NCBI GenBank assembly: GCA_036504235.1
Contig: DASXVN010000045.1
Coordinates: 1-26,396 of the forward strand
DNA from: Zipacnadum sp036504235
Lineage (GTDB): Bacteria > Armatimonadota > Zipacnadia > Zipacnadales > Zipacnadaceae
Reading direction: 5' to 3'
DNA: 26,396 nt
Shown here: positions 14,447-21,463 of the stretch, piece by piece
How positions within the stretch are numbered: position 1 is the stretch's first letter
Layout of the letters: each line of letters opens with the position of its first letter
The notes under the pieces: model-generated
Databases searched by the model: none
Told to the model about the DNA's origin: nothing
The model's input: only the letters and a program-made list of their open reading frames with translations
Position numbers and translations under genes: made by a program

Positions 14447-15487
14447 ATGATTGTCCGGCTATATGACGACATGTTCCTGCAGCACGGCGTGCCCTGGCAC
14501 CCGGAGAACGCGCAACGGTTACGCGCTATTACTGAGCGTCTGCATGACGACGGCTTGTGGCATGAGATGTCGCCGGTGGAGTTTGAGCCCGCTACGCAGG
14601 AGCAACTGCTGCGGGTGCATGAGGAGTGGTATCTGGACGACCTGCGGGACGCCAGCCAGGCGGGCGGGGAGGCCTGGGATACCGACACGATTGCTACCGA
14701 CCGCACTTGGGAGGTCGCTTGCCTCGCCGCCGGGGCCTGTACCGCGGCCGCGGAGTTAGTCACCGTGAGCCCGGATACGCAGGCGCTGTGTTTGGTCCGG
14801 CCGCCGGGGCACCATGCGCTGCCGACGCGGGCGATGGGGTTCTGCTTCCTGAATAATACCGCGCTGGCCGTGGAGGCCGCCGTCCAGTCTGGGGCGCAAC
14901 GGGTGGCGGTGTTCGACTGCGACGTGCATCACGGCAACGGGGTGCAGGACATCTTCTACAACCGCGGCGACGTGCTGTATATGTCTATTCACCAGACCGA
15001 CCTGTTCCCCGGCACCGGTACAGTGGACGAGCTGGGGCTGGATGCGGGCTTCGGGCTGAACGTCAATGTGCCGTTGCCCCAGGGCGCGCGGGCGGAGCAC
15101 TACCGGCGGGCCTGGGAGGAGCTGTTTGCGCCGCTGACGCGACGCTTTGCGCCCGATTTGATCATTCTGGACATGGGCTACGACACCCACTGGCGGGACC
15201 CGCTGGGGAACATGGCCCTGTGCGCCGACGCCTATCATGAGATTACAAGCCAGGTGCTGGCGGCCGCGCGGGAGAGCTGCGCCGGACGGCTGCAGATCAT
15301 CCTGGAAGGCGGCTACCACGCGCCCTCCCTGGCGCGGGGCGTGGAGAATACCGTCCTGGCCTTGCTGGGCGAGCCGCTGCAGGAACCGGACGAGCCGGCC
15401 CCGGCGGGGGCGCCCGAGCAGATTCGGCGCGTCGAGGAGCACTTGGAGCACGCGCTCGGGGTGCATAGGGAGAGGTTGGGGATCTAG
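14447..15487 (+). CDS. Histone deacetylase family protein (arginase/deacetylase fold)
   Basis: A 346-aa zinc amidohydrolase related to AcuC, HDAH and acetylpolyamine amidohydrolases. Active-site elements are complete: RPPGHHA (H122, H123), GFCFLNN, FDCDVHHGNGVQDIFY with zinc ligands D159 and H161, IHQTDLFPGTG, D246 in LDMGYDTHWRDPL and the catalytic tyrosine Y290 in ILEGGYH. The position before GYDTH is usually Ser or Ala-containing (SAGFDAH) but is DM here. Substrates in bacteria are acetyl-lysine on metabolic enzymes or acetylated polyamines. ATG 14447 follows AAGGACT. The last 35 residues are an extra charged helix beyond the catalytic core. Confidence 0.93.
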   Translation: MIVRLYDDMFLQHGVPWHPENAQRLRAITERLHDDGLWHEMSPVEFEPATQEQLLRVHEEWYLDDLRDASQAGGEAWDTDTIATDRTWEVACLAAGACTAAAELVTVSPDTQALCLVRPPGHHALPTRAMGFCFLNNTALAVEAAVQSGAQRVAVFDCDVHHGNGVQDIFYNRGDVLYMSIHQTDLFPGTGTVDELGLDAGFGLNVNVPLPQGARAEHYRRAWEELFAPLTRRFAPDLIILDMGYDTHWRDPLGNMALCADAYHEITSQVLAAARESCAGRLQIILEGGYHAPSLARGVENTVLALLGEPLQEPDEPAPAGAPEQIRRVEEHLEHALGVHRERLGI

Positions 15488-15655
15488 CGGCGGTGGCAGC
15501 CGAGCCTCACCCCCGGCCCCTCTCCCCGCGCAGACTGGGGAGAGGGGGGAACGGCAACGGCTGACGGCAACGACTAACGGCCGCGGGGTACGAGCCCCCG
15601 CCCTACAAACGGCAACGGCTGAAGGCAACGACAACGGCTCTCCCCCTCCGCAGAA
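15488..15655 (+). repeat. Intergenic repeat block
   Basis: CCTCACCCCCGGCCCCTCTC module with a CCCCGCGCAGACTGGGG tip (about 15504-15552), ACGGC/ACGAC linkers, and a CCGCGGGGTACGAGCCCCCG variant hairpin ending CCCTACAAACGGC (about 15581-15614). Confidence 0.75.
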
Positions 15656-15667
15656 ACGAGGTTCCGC

Positions 15668-16618
15668 ATGTCCCTAACCCGCCGCGAACTGGTTCGGGCC
15701 GCTATTGCTCACGAGGAAACCGGGCGGATTCCCTATGCGTTTGACTTCACTCCGGAAGCTGCGGCTCGGCTGCAGGAGCACTTGGGGTGCGAAGACTTGG
15801 CCGGGGAGATCGGCAACTGCATCCGCGAGGTGCCTCCCGTGTGGTGGCGGTTTGCTAACGAGCCGGAGGACCAGAAGGAGCCGGGGGCGCCCTCGCGGCT
15901 GCCGGACGTGATCGGCGTGGGTAGCTTCGACACGATGGCCGAGACAGTCACCCGGCTGCGGGAGACTAGCGACGCGTTCTTGCTGGTGCGGTGCTATGCG
16001 TCGCTGTTCGAGAAGGCCTGGTTCGTGCGGGGGATGGAGAACCTGCTGGCCGACATGGTCCTGCATCCGGACTACTGCGAGGCGCTGTTTGAGCGGATCG
16101 TTACCGCCGACCTGAACATGCTGGAGATGATGCTGGCGGCGGACGTGGACGGGGTGCTGCTGGGCTGCGACTGGGGGAGCCAGCAGGCGCTGCTGATGAG
16201 CCCGCCGCTGTGGCGGCGCTACGTCGGCTCGCGCCATGCGCGGATGTTCGAGCGCATCCGGGGGGCCGGGAAGTACGCGTTTTTGCACTCCTGTGGGAAC
16301 ATCGTCGCGGTGCTGCCCGACGTGGTGGCGATGGGCGTCCAGGTGGTCAACCCCGCGCAGCCCGAGTGCATGGACCTACGGCAACTCAAGGCGGAGTTCG
16401 GCGGGGCGCTGACCTTCTGGGGCGGCATCAGCACGCAGCAGACACTGCCGCGGGGGACGCCGGCGGAGGTGCGCGCCGAGACGCGCGAGGTGGCGGCGCT
16501 GCTCGGTCGCGGCGGCGGGTATATCCTGTCGCCGGCGCAGGCGCTGCAGGAGGATGTGCCGCTGGAGAATGTGCTAGCGATTGTGGAGGAGGCGCGGAGG
16601 ATTAGCGAAGGAGGTTAG
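15668..16618 (+). CDS. URO-D family protein, HSCG type
   Basis: A 316-aa TIM-barrel protein of the uroporphyrinogen decarboxylase/methylcobamide methyltransferase superfamily. Residues 205-211 (FLHSCGN) provide the H-x-C-G zinc-type motif of MtaA/MtbA-like members (H207, C209), but the usual third ligand region SPGC is SPAQ here (ILSPAQAL), so a full zinc site is doubtful. The LTFWGGISTQQTLPRGTP and DVPLENVLAIVEEARRI blocks match the broad URO-D-like clade common in Armatimonadota, Planctomycetota and related groups. True HemE arginine motifs are missing, so haem synthesis is unlikely; a role in methyl transfer or carbohydrate/aromatic methyl metabolism is possible. ATG 15668 is poorly spaced from a nearby GAGG. 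Confidence 0.85.
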   Translation: MSLTRRELVRAAIAHEETGRIPYAFDFTPEAAARLQEHLGCEDLAGEIGNCIREVPPVWWRFANEPEDQKEPGAPSRLPDVIGVGSFDTMAETVTRLRETSDAFLLVRCYASLFEKAWFVRGMENLLADMVLHPDYCEALFERIVTADLNMLEMMLAADVDGVLLGCDWGSQQALLMSPPLWRRYVGSRHARMFERIRGAGKYAFLHSCGNIVAVLPDVVAMGVQVVNPAQPECMDLRQLKAEFGGALTFWGGISTQQTLPRGTPAEVRAETREVAALLGRGGGYILSPAQALQEDVPLENVLAIVEEARRISEGG

Positions 16619-16905
16619 GCAAGCGCAAAGCCGGCCTCACCCCCCGGCCCCCTCTCCTGGCAGGAGAGGGGGGGAACGGCAGAGGGCTGACGGCAAAAGG
16701 CGGGCGCAAGGGCCGAAGGCGGAGGCCGGATACCAGTCTAACCTCACCCCCCCGCCCCCCTCTCCCGCGGGGGACCTTGGGAGAGGGGGAGTAACGACAG
16801 CGGCGAAAGGCTCCTCACCCCCGGCCCCTCTCCCCGCGCAGACTGGGGAGAGGGGGGAACGGCAACGGCCGGCGGGGGACGTAGCCCCCGCCCTACAGAA
16901 CGGCA
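16619..16905 (+). repeat. Intergenic repeat block with three copies of one module
   Basis: Three CCTCACCCC...GAGAGGGG modules (about 16634-16674, 16741-16792 and 16812-16859), each with a different tip, and a GCCGGCGGGGGACGTAGCCC hairpin (about 16869-16899) ending 12 bases before the mutS2 start. No gene. Confidence 0.75.
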
Positions 16906-16911
16906 AACACT

Positions 16912-19308
16912 ATGGATGCACGAACGCTGCGGGTATTGGAATATGACAAGGCTTTGGCGCTGTTGGGCGCTCAGGCGCATACCGGGCTGGGGCGGGAGCG
17001 GTGTTTGCGGCTGCGGCCTAGTACCGACGCCGGGTGGGTCGCCGCGCACTTGCTGGAGACTAGCGAGGCGCGGGAGCTGCTGGCCGCGCCGGCGGTGGGG
17101 GCGCCGCCGTTTGGCGGGGTTACCGACCAGCATGATACCCTGGCCCGGGCTACCGCGCGGGCGCTGCTGCTGCCGGAGGAATTGCTGGCGGTGCGCGATC
17201 TTACTTACGCCTGTCGGCGGTTGCGGACTTACTTTGACCGCGCGGCGGAAGAACTGGGCGAGCGCGAGGTCATCAATCTGGGGCAACGCGTGGAGACCTA
17301 CCCGGAGATCGAGGCGGAGGTCTCGCGGTGCTTGACCGACACCGGGGAGGTCGCGCCGGACGCCACGCCGGAGTTGGCCTCGCTGCTGCGGCGGCATGCT
17401 ACCGTGCGGGAGCGGCTGCGGCAGAGGATGGAGAGCCTGGCGCAGGAGTATGCGCGGCGCGGGGTGCTGCAGGACCCGCTGGTGGTGGAGCGGGGCGGGC
17501 GGCTGTGTCTGCCGGTGTTGAGCCAGTTCCAGGGGCGGTTTGAGGGGATTGTGCATGACCGGTCCAGCAGCGGCGTGACGCTGTTCATGGAGCCGCTGGC
17601 GATGGTGCCGCAGGGGAATGAACTGCGGGAGGCGGAGCTGGGGATCGAGGAAGAAAAGCGGCGGATTCTGGCGATGCTCAGCGACTTGGTGGGGCGGCAC
17701 GCGGAGGCGCTGCGCACCGACCTGCGGCGGATCACCGCGCTGGACTTCATCTTCGCCAAGGGCCGGCTCTCGCAGGTGCAGGACGCCTACGCGCCGGAGC
17801 TGAGCGACTACGTGGACCTGCCGGACGCGCGGCATCCACTGCTGGGGGCGCGGGCGGTGCCGATTGAGTTCCGCCTGGGGCGCGAGTTCCAGACCCTGGT
17901 GGTCACCGGGCCGAACACCGGCGGCAAGACGGTGGCGATCAAGACGGTGGGGCTGCTGGTGCTGCTGGCGCAGTCGGGGCTGCATATCCCCGCCGCGCCG
18001 AGCAGCCGGCTGCCGGTGTTCACACACATTTTCGCGGACATCGGCGACGAGCAGAGCCTGGAGCAGTCGCTGTCCACTTTCTCCTCGCACATGACGCAGA
18101 TCGTGAAGATTCTGCACCGCGTGCAGGCGGCGGCGCGACAGGGGCAGGGGCCGCTGCTGGTGCTGCTGGACGAAATCGGCGCGGGCACCGACCCGACCGA
18201 GGGGACGGCGCTGGGGACGGCGATTTTGGAAGCGCTGCACGGGGCCGGCTGCCTGACCGTGGTCACTACCCACTACAACGAGCTGAAGGCGTTCGCCTTT
18301 AACACGCCGGGGATGGAGAACGCCTCGGTGGAGTTTGACCCCAAGACCCTGGAGCCGACCTACCGGCTGCTGATCGGGCAGCCGGGGTCCAGCAACGCCT
18401 TCAACGTGGCGCAACGGCTGGGGCTGCCGCGGGAGATCGTGGCCCGGGCGCGGGAGCGGCTGGGGGAGGCGGGGCGGGACTTCTCGCGGGCGCTGGAGCA
18501 GGTGGAGCGCACGCAGGCGGACCTGACGCGGCGGCGGCGGGAGGCGGAGACGGCCAGCCGCGAGACCGAGCGCCTGCGAGCGCAGCACGCGCGGGAGCTG
18601 GACGAGTTCCACCAGCGCCGCCGGGAGGCCATGCAGTCGGGGTTCAGCGAGGCGCAGGCGATTCTGCGGGAGGCGCAGGAGAAGGCGGCGCGCATCATCA
18701 GCTCGCTGCAGGATCAGGAGCGGCACACCGCCGACAGCGAGCGCCTGCGCGGGGAGCTGGCCGCGCAGCGGGAGGCGATCCGGGCGCAGGAGAAAGCCCT
18801 GGAGACGGAGATGCGCGAGGCGGAGCAGGCGGTGGCCTCGCCGGAGGCGCCGGCGGCGCTGCGCGAGGTGGCGGCGGGGCAGCGGGTGTGGGTGGGCGAA
18901 TGGGAGCGCGAGGCGACGGTGATCGCGCCGGTCGGCAAGGACCGGGCGCTGCTGGCGGTGGGGTCCTTCCAGGTGGAGACGCCGCTGGCGGGGCTGTTCC
19001 CCATGGAGGAAAAGCACGAGCGCCCGGCGACCAACGTGCTCTCCCTGCGCAAGCAGATGGCGGTGCCCGACGAGATCATGCTGCTGGGCAAGACGGTCGC
19101 GGAGGCCACGCAGGACCTGGACAAGTACCTCGACGACGCCGCCCTGGCCGGCCGCGAAGAGGTCAGAATCGTACACGGCAAGGGCACCGGCGCGCTGCGG
19201 AAAGGCATCCAGGCGTACCTCAAGAAGCACCCGGCGGTGGCGGAGTTTGGGGTGGCGGAGGATAGCGAAGGAGGGGCGGGGGCTACGGTGGTGAGGTTGA
19301 AGGGGTAG
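16912..19308 (+). CDS. mutS2: MutS2 ATPase with C-terminal Smr domain
   Basis: A 798-aa MutS2, in the usual size range. It lacks the mismatch-recognition domain of MutS1. Residues 1-325 are the clamp/core; the ATPase has Walker A GPNTGGKT (333-340), a Q/signature loop (STFSSHMTQIVKIL) and Walker B LLVLLDEIGAGTDP (about 415-428); a long coiled coil covers about 490-640; a KOW-like segment (RVWVGEWEREATV) precedes the Smr domain (about 720-798, HGKGTGALR at 755-763). MutS2 limits homologous recombination and in Firmicutes splits collided ribosomes. The Smr LDLRG motif is replaced by IMLLG, so nuclease activity may be altered. The ATG follows a repeat hairpin with no Shine-Dalgarno sequence. Confidence 0.96.
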   Translation: MDARTLRVLEYDKALALLGAQAHTGLGRERCLRLRPSTDAGWVAAHLLETSEARELLAAPAVGAPPFGGVTDQHDTLARATARALLLPEELLAVRDLTYACRRLRTYFDRAAEELGEREVINLGQRVETYPEIEAEVSRCLTDTGEVAPDATPELASLLRRHATVRERLRQRMESLAQEYARRGVLQDPLVVERGGRLCLPVLSQFQGRFEGIVHDRSSSGVTLFMEPLAMVPQGNELREAELGIEEEKRRILAMLSDLVGRHAEALRTDLRRITALDFIFAKGRLSQVQDAYAPELSDYVDLPDARHPLLGARAVPIEFRLGREFQTLVVTGPNTGGKTVAIKTVGLLVLLAQSGLHIPAAPSSRLPVFTHIFADIGDEQSLEQSLSTFSSHMTQIVKILHRVQAAARQGQGPLLVLLDEIGAGTDPTEGTALGTAILEALHGAGCLTVVTTHYNELKAFAFNTPGMENASVEFDPKTLEPTYRLLIGQPGSSNAFNVAQRLGLPREIVARARERLGEAGRDFSRALEQVERTQADLTRRRREAETASRETERLRAQHARELDEFHQRRREAMQSGFSEAQAILREAQEKAARIISSLQDQERHTADSERLRGELAAQREAIRAQEKALETEMREAEQAVASPEAPAALREVAAGQRVWVGEWEREATVIAPVGKDRALLAVGSFQVETPLAGLFPMEEKHERPATNVLSLRKQMAVPDEIMLLGKTVAEATQDLDKYLDDAALAGREEVRIVHGKGTGALRKGIQAYLKKHPAVAEFGVAEDSEGGAGATVVRLKG

Positions 19309-19400
19309 GGGCAAACGGCGCTTCCTCACCCCCAGCCCCTCTCCCTCGCGGGAGAGGGGAGAACGGCACACAGCAACGGCCGGAAACGCCAACGACTAAC
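19309..19400 (+). repeat. Repeat module after mutS2
   Basis: One CCTCACCCCCAGCCCCTCTC module (about 19325-19363), followed by ACGGC and AACGAC linkers leading into the first SIMPL unit. Confidence 0.7.
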
Positions 19401-19475
19401 GGCAGGTGCTTTCTCGTGGATGACGAAAGTATGTGTTGTACGCGGATTCGCCTTATACCTAGGAGGGTGAAGGAG

Positions 19476-20282
19476 ATGCGCAAGGGAGCAGCGTTGGTGG
19501 TTTTAGCTTTGGCGATCGTGGTGACGAGTGCGGCGTGGGGGGCGGAGGCGCCGGCGGCTAACGTTATTCATGCTAGCGGGCATGCGGTGGTCAAGGTGGT
19601 CGCGGATACGGCGCGGGTGGAGTGCGGGGTGAAGACGCAGGGACCGACCGGAATCGCCGTCTCGCGGGAGGCGGAGGCCACCATGACGAAGCTGCGCGAC
19701 GCCGCCAACCTCATGAACCTGCCCGGAATGAGCGTGACCGACACCGGGGTGGTCCTCACGGCGAGACAATACCGCTACCCCATAAACATGCCAGCCCCTC
19801 CCAGCATGGGGGGGCCCCGGGCTCCCGAGGGCAAGGTCGCCAGCAACACTGACTATACGGCCGTGGGCGGGCTGATCGTCACTTTGCACGGGGACGAGGC
19901 CACCCTGCACCTGAACGCGGCGCGGATGGTGGCCGCTCTGGGCGCGGTCTCGCCGAACCTGGTCACGGCCCGTGCTTCGTTCCTCAAGGAAGATGATAGT
20001 CAGGAGCAACAGACAGCCTACGAGCAGGCTATGCACAACGCGGTCGCCAACGCGCAGGCGCTAGCGCGCGGCCTGGGCGTGACTATCAGCGGCTACGGGA
20101 CGGTCAGCATGATCCCGCCCCCCGCGCCACCAGCGGCACAGAACCCCTGGATGGACTTCATGACCATGATGATGGCACAAGAATCCGGTGGTGATCACGG
20201 GCTCTGGGGAGATGCCACCGCACCGGACACCAAAGGGGTGCAGGTGGAGGTTACCGTGTATCTGGACGCGATGTATAAGTAG
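19476..20282 (+). CDS. SIMPL-domain exported protein, copy 1
   Basis: A 268-aa protein beginning MRKGAALVVLALAIVVTSAA, a cleavable signal peptide probably cut after AWGAEA. The mature part is a SIMPL (DUF541) domain: VIHASGHAVVKVVADTARVE at the start, the TDTGVVLT strand, a Pro/Gly-rich insertion, YTAVGGLIVTLHGDE in the middle and ANAQALARGLGVTISGYGTV near the end, closing with QVEVTVYLDA. SIMPL proteins (for example BP26) form periplasmic or surface oligomers of poorly known role. ATG 19476 is set by AGGAGG at 19461-19466. The next gene is a paralogue from a tandem duplication that includes upstream and downstream DNA. The TMMMAQES insert near the end is Met-rich. Confidence 0.9.
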   Translation: MRKGAALVVLALAIVVTSAAWGAEAPAANVIHASGHAVVKVVADTARVECGVKTQGPTGIAVSREAEATMTKLRDAANLMNLPGMSVTDTGVVLTARQYRYPINMPAPPSMGGPRAPEGKVASNTDYTAVGGLIVTLHGDEATLHLNAARMVAALGAVSPNLVTARASFLKEDDSQEQQTAYEQAMHNAVANAQALARGLGVTISGYGTVSMIPPPAPPAAQNPWMDFMTMMMAQESGGDHGLWGDATAPDTKGVQVEVTVYLDAMYK

Positions 20283-20450
20283 AGGGGCGGGGACGGTAAC
20301 GGCGGCCCACCCCGCCCTCGGCAGACCTCGGGCACCCCTCCCGGTGCGGGAGGGGCTGAGAGCGGAAGCGGCAAAGCCTGACGGCCGGCGGGGGACCCTT
20401 CGACGGGCTCAGGGCCTGCGGCGTAGCCCCCCGCCCTACAGGACGACTGC
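20283..20450 (+). repeat. Repeat block between SIMPL copies, with a nested element
   Basis: CCACCCCGCCCTCGGCAGAC module ending CCGGTGCGGGAGGGG (about 20309-20356), duplicated after copy 2 at 21340. Next is a GCCGGCGGGGGA...GCCCTACAG hairpin module (20384-20441) interrupted by a CCCTTCGACGGGCTCAGGGC element. Confidence 0.75.
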
Positions 20451-20527
20451 GGCAGGTGCTCCCTGGCGGGCCAACGAAACAATGTGTTGTACACTGATTC
20501 GTCTAGATGCTTAGGAGGATGAAGGAG

Positions 20528-21322
20528 ATGGGCAAGGGAGCGGCGTTGGTGGTTCTGGCTCTGGCGATCGTGGTGACGAGTGCGGCTCGGGGGGCGGACG
20601 CGCCGGCGGCTAACGTGATTCATGCTAGCGGGCATGCGGTGGTCAAGGTGGTCGCGGATACCGCGCGGGTGGAGTGCTCAGTGCGGACGAAAGGCACCGA
20701 CGCCATCGCCGCGGCGCAGGAGGCTACTACCAATCTGCAGCAGCTCCGCGAGGTCGTCACCCGGCTGAACCTGCCGGGAATGACCCTGCGCGACACCGGC
20801 GTAAGCGTCGGCGCGGGGCAGAACCCCAGTTTCATGGGCGTGCCCATCCCCGAGGCTCCCGACGCGGGAGGTCCCGCTCCGGGGAGCAAGCCTCCGACTT
20901 ACACTGCGGTGGGTGCGCTGGTCGTCACGCTGCATGGGGACGAGGCCGCCCTGCACAAGAACGCCGCCCAGGCGATTTCCGCTGCTCTGGCCGCTAGTGC
21001 GCCGAATCTGGTCACCGCCAGCGCCACGTACCTGAAGGAAGACGATGGCCAGGAGCGGCAGGCGGCCTGGGAACAGGCGACGCACAATGCGGTCGCCAAC
21101 GCCCAAGCCATGGCGCGAGGCCTGGGCGTGACCGTCACCGGCTACGGGGAGATCAGCGTGACCCCGCGTGCGTCGGAAAACCCCTGGGGGGACTTGATGT
21201 CAGGCTCGATGGCGGTGGGGCGGTCCATGATGGAGCGCATGTTCTCCGGAGAGGGCGCCGCGCCGGACGTAGCGCCGCTGCAGGTGGAGGTCACCGTTTA
21301 TCTGGACGCGACGTATAAGTAA
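20528..21322 (+). CDS. SIMPL-domain exported protein, copy 2
   Basis: A 264-aa paralogue of the preceding gene with the same signal peptide (MGKGAALVVLALAIVVTSAA) and SIMPL domain landmarks: VIHASGHAVVKVVADTARVE, LRDTGVSVG, YTAVGALVVTLHGDE, ANAQAMARGLGVTVTGYGEI and the closing QVEVTVYLDATYK. The first 55 codons and the last 15 or so are nearly identical to copy 1 at DNA level, while the centre has diverged strongly, especially around the Pro-rich loop. AGGAGG at 20513-20518 favours ATG 20528 over in-frame ATGs at 20507 and 20519. It has its own upstream copy of the TGTGTTGTAC-containing leader, so it is probably expressed separately. Export and oligomerisation are inferred from the family. 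Confidence 0.9.
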   Translation: MGKGAALVVLALAIVVTSAARGADAPAANVIHASGHAVVKVVADTARVECSVRTKGTDAIAAAQEATTNLQQLREVVTRLNLPGMTLRDTGVSVGAGQNPSFMGVPIPEAPDAGGPAPGSKPPTYTAVGALVVTLHGDEAALHKNAAQAISAALAASAPNLVTASATYLKEDDGQERQAAWEQATHNAVANAQAMARGLGVTVTGYGEISVTPRASENPWGDLMSGSMAVGRSMMERMFSGEGAAPDVAPLQVEVTVYLDATYK

Positions 21323-21455
21323 GGGGAAGGTAACGGCGGCCCACCCCGCCCTCGGCAGACCTCGGGCACCCCTCCCGGTGCGGGAGGGGCAAAGAGCGGA
21401 ACGGCAAAGGCTAACGGCCGGGCGGAGGTCAGAACCTCCGCCCCTACGGGAAACG
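21323..21455 (+). repeat. Repeat block after SIMPL copy 2
   Basis: A second copy of the CCACCCCGCCCTCGGCAGAC module (about 21340-21388) and an uninterrupted GGGCGGAGGTCAGAACCTCC hairpin ending GCCCCTACGG (about 21417-21450). Confidence 0.75.
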
Positions 21456-21463
21456 GCTCTCCC

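Noticed and set aside
15668..16618. Annotation of the URO-D family proteins as HemE
   Set aside because: The arginine-rich uroporphyrinogen-binding motifs of HemE are missing and no haem genes are nearby.
13095..16905. ACGGCA-type repeats considered as a CRISPR array
   Set aside because: The repeated unit is 5-7 bases, spacing is irregular and no cas genes or unique spacers occur.
16744..19392. An 882-residue open frame on the - strand opposite mutS2
   Set aside because: Composition is Arg/Pro/His/Gln-rich with no recognisable domain; it is a by-product of high GC opposite a clear MutS2 gene.
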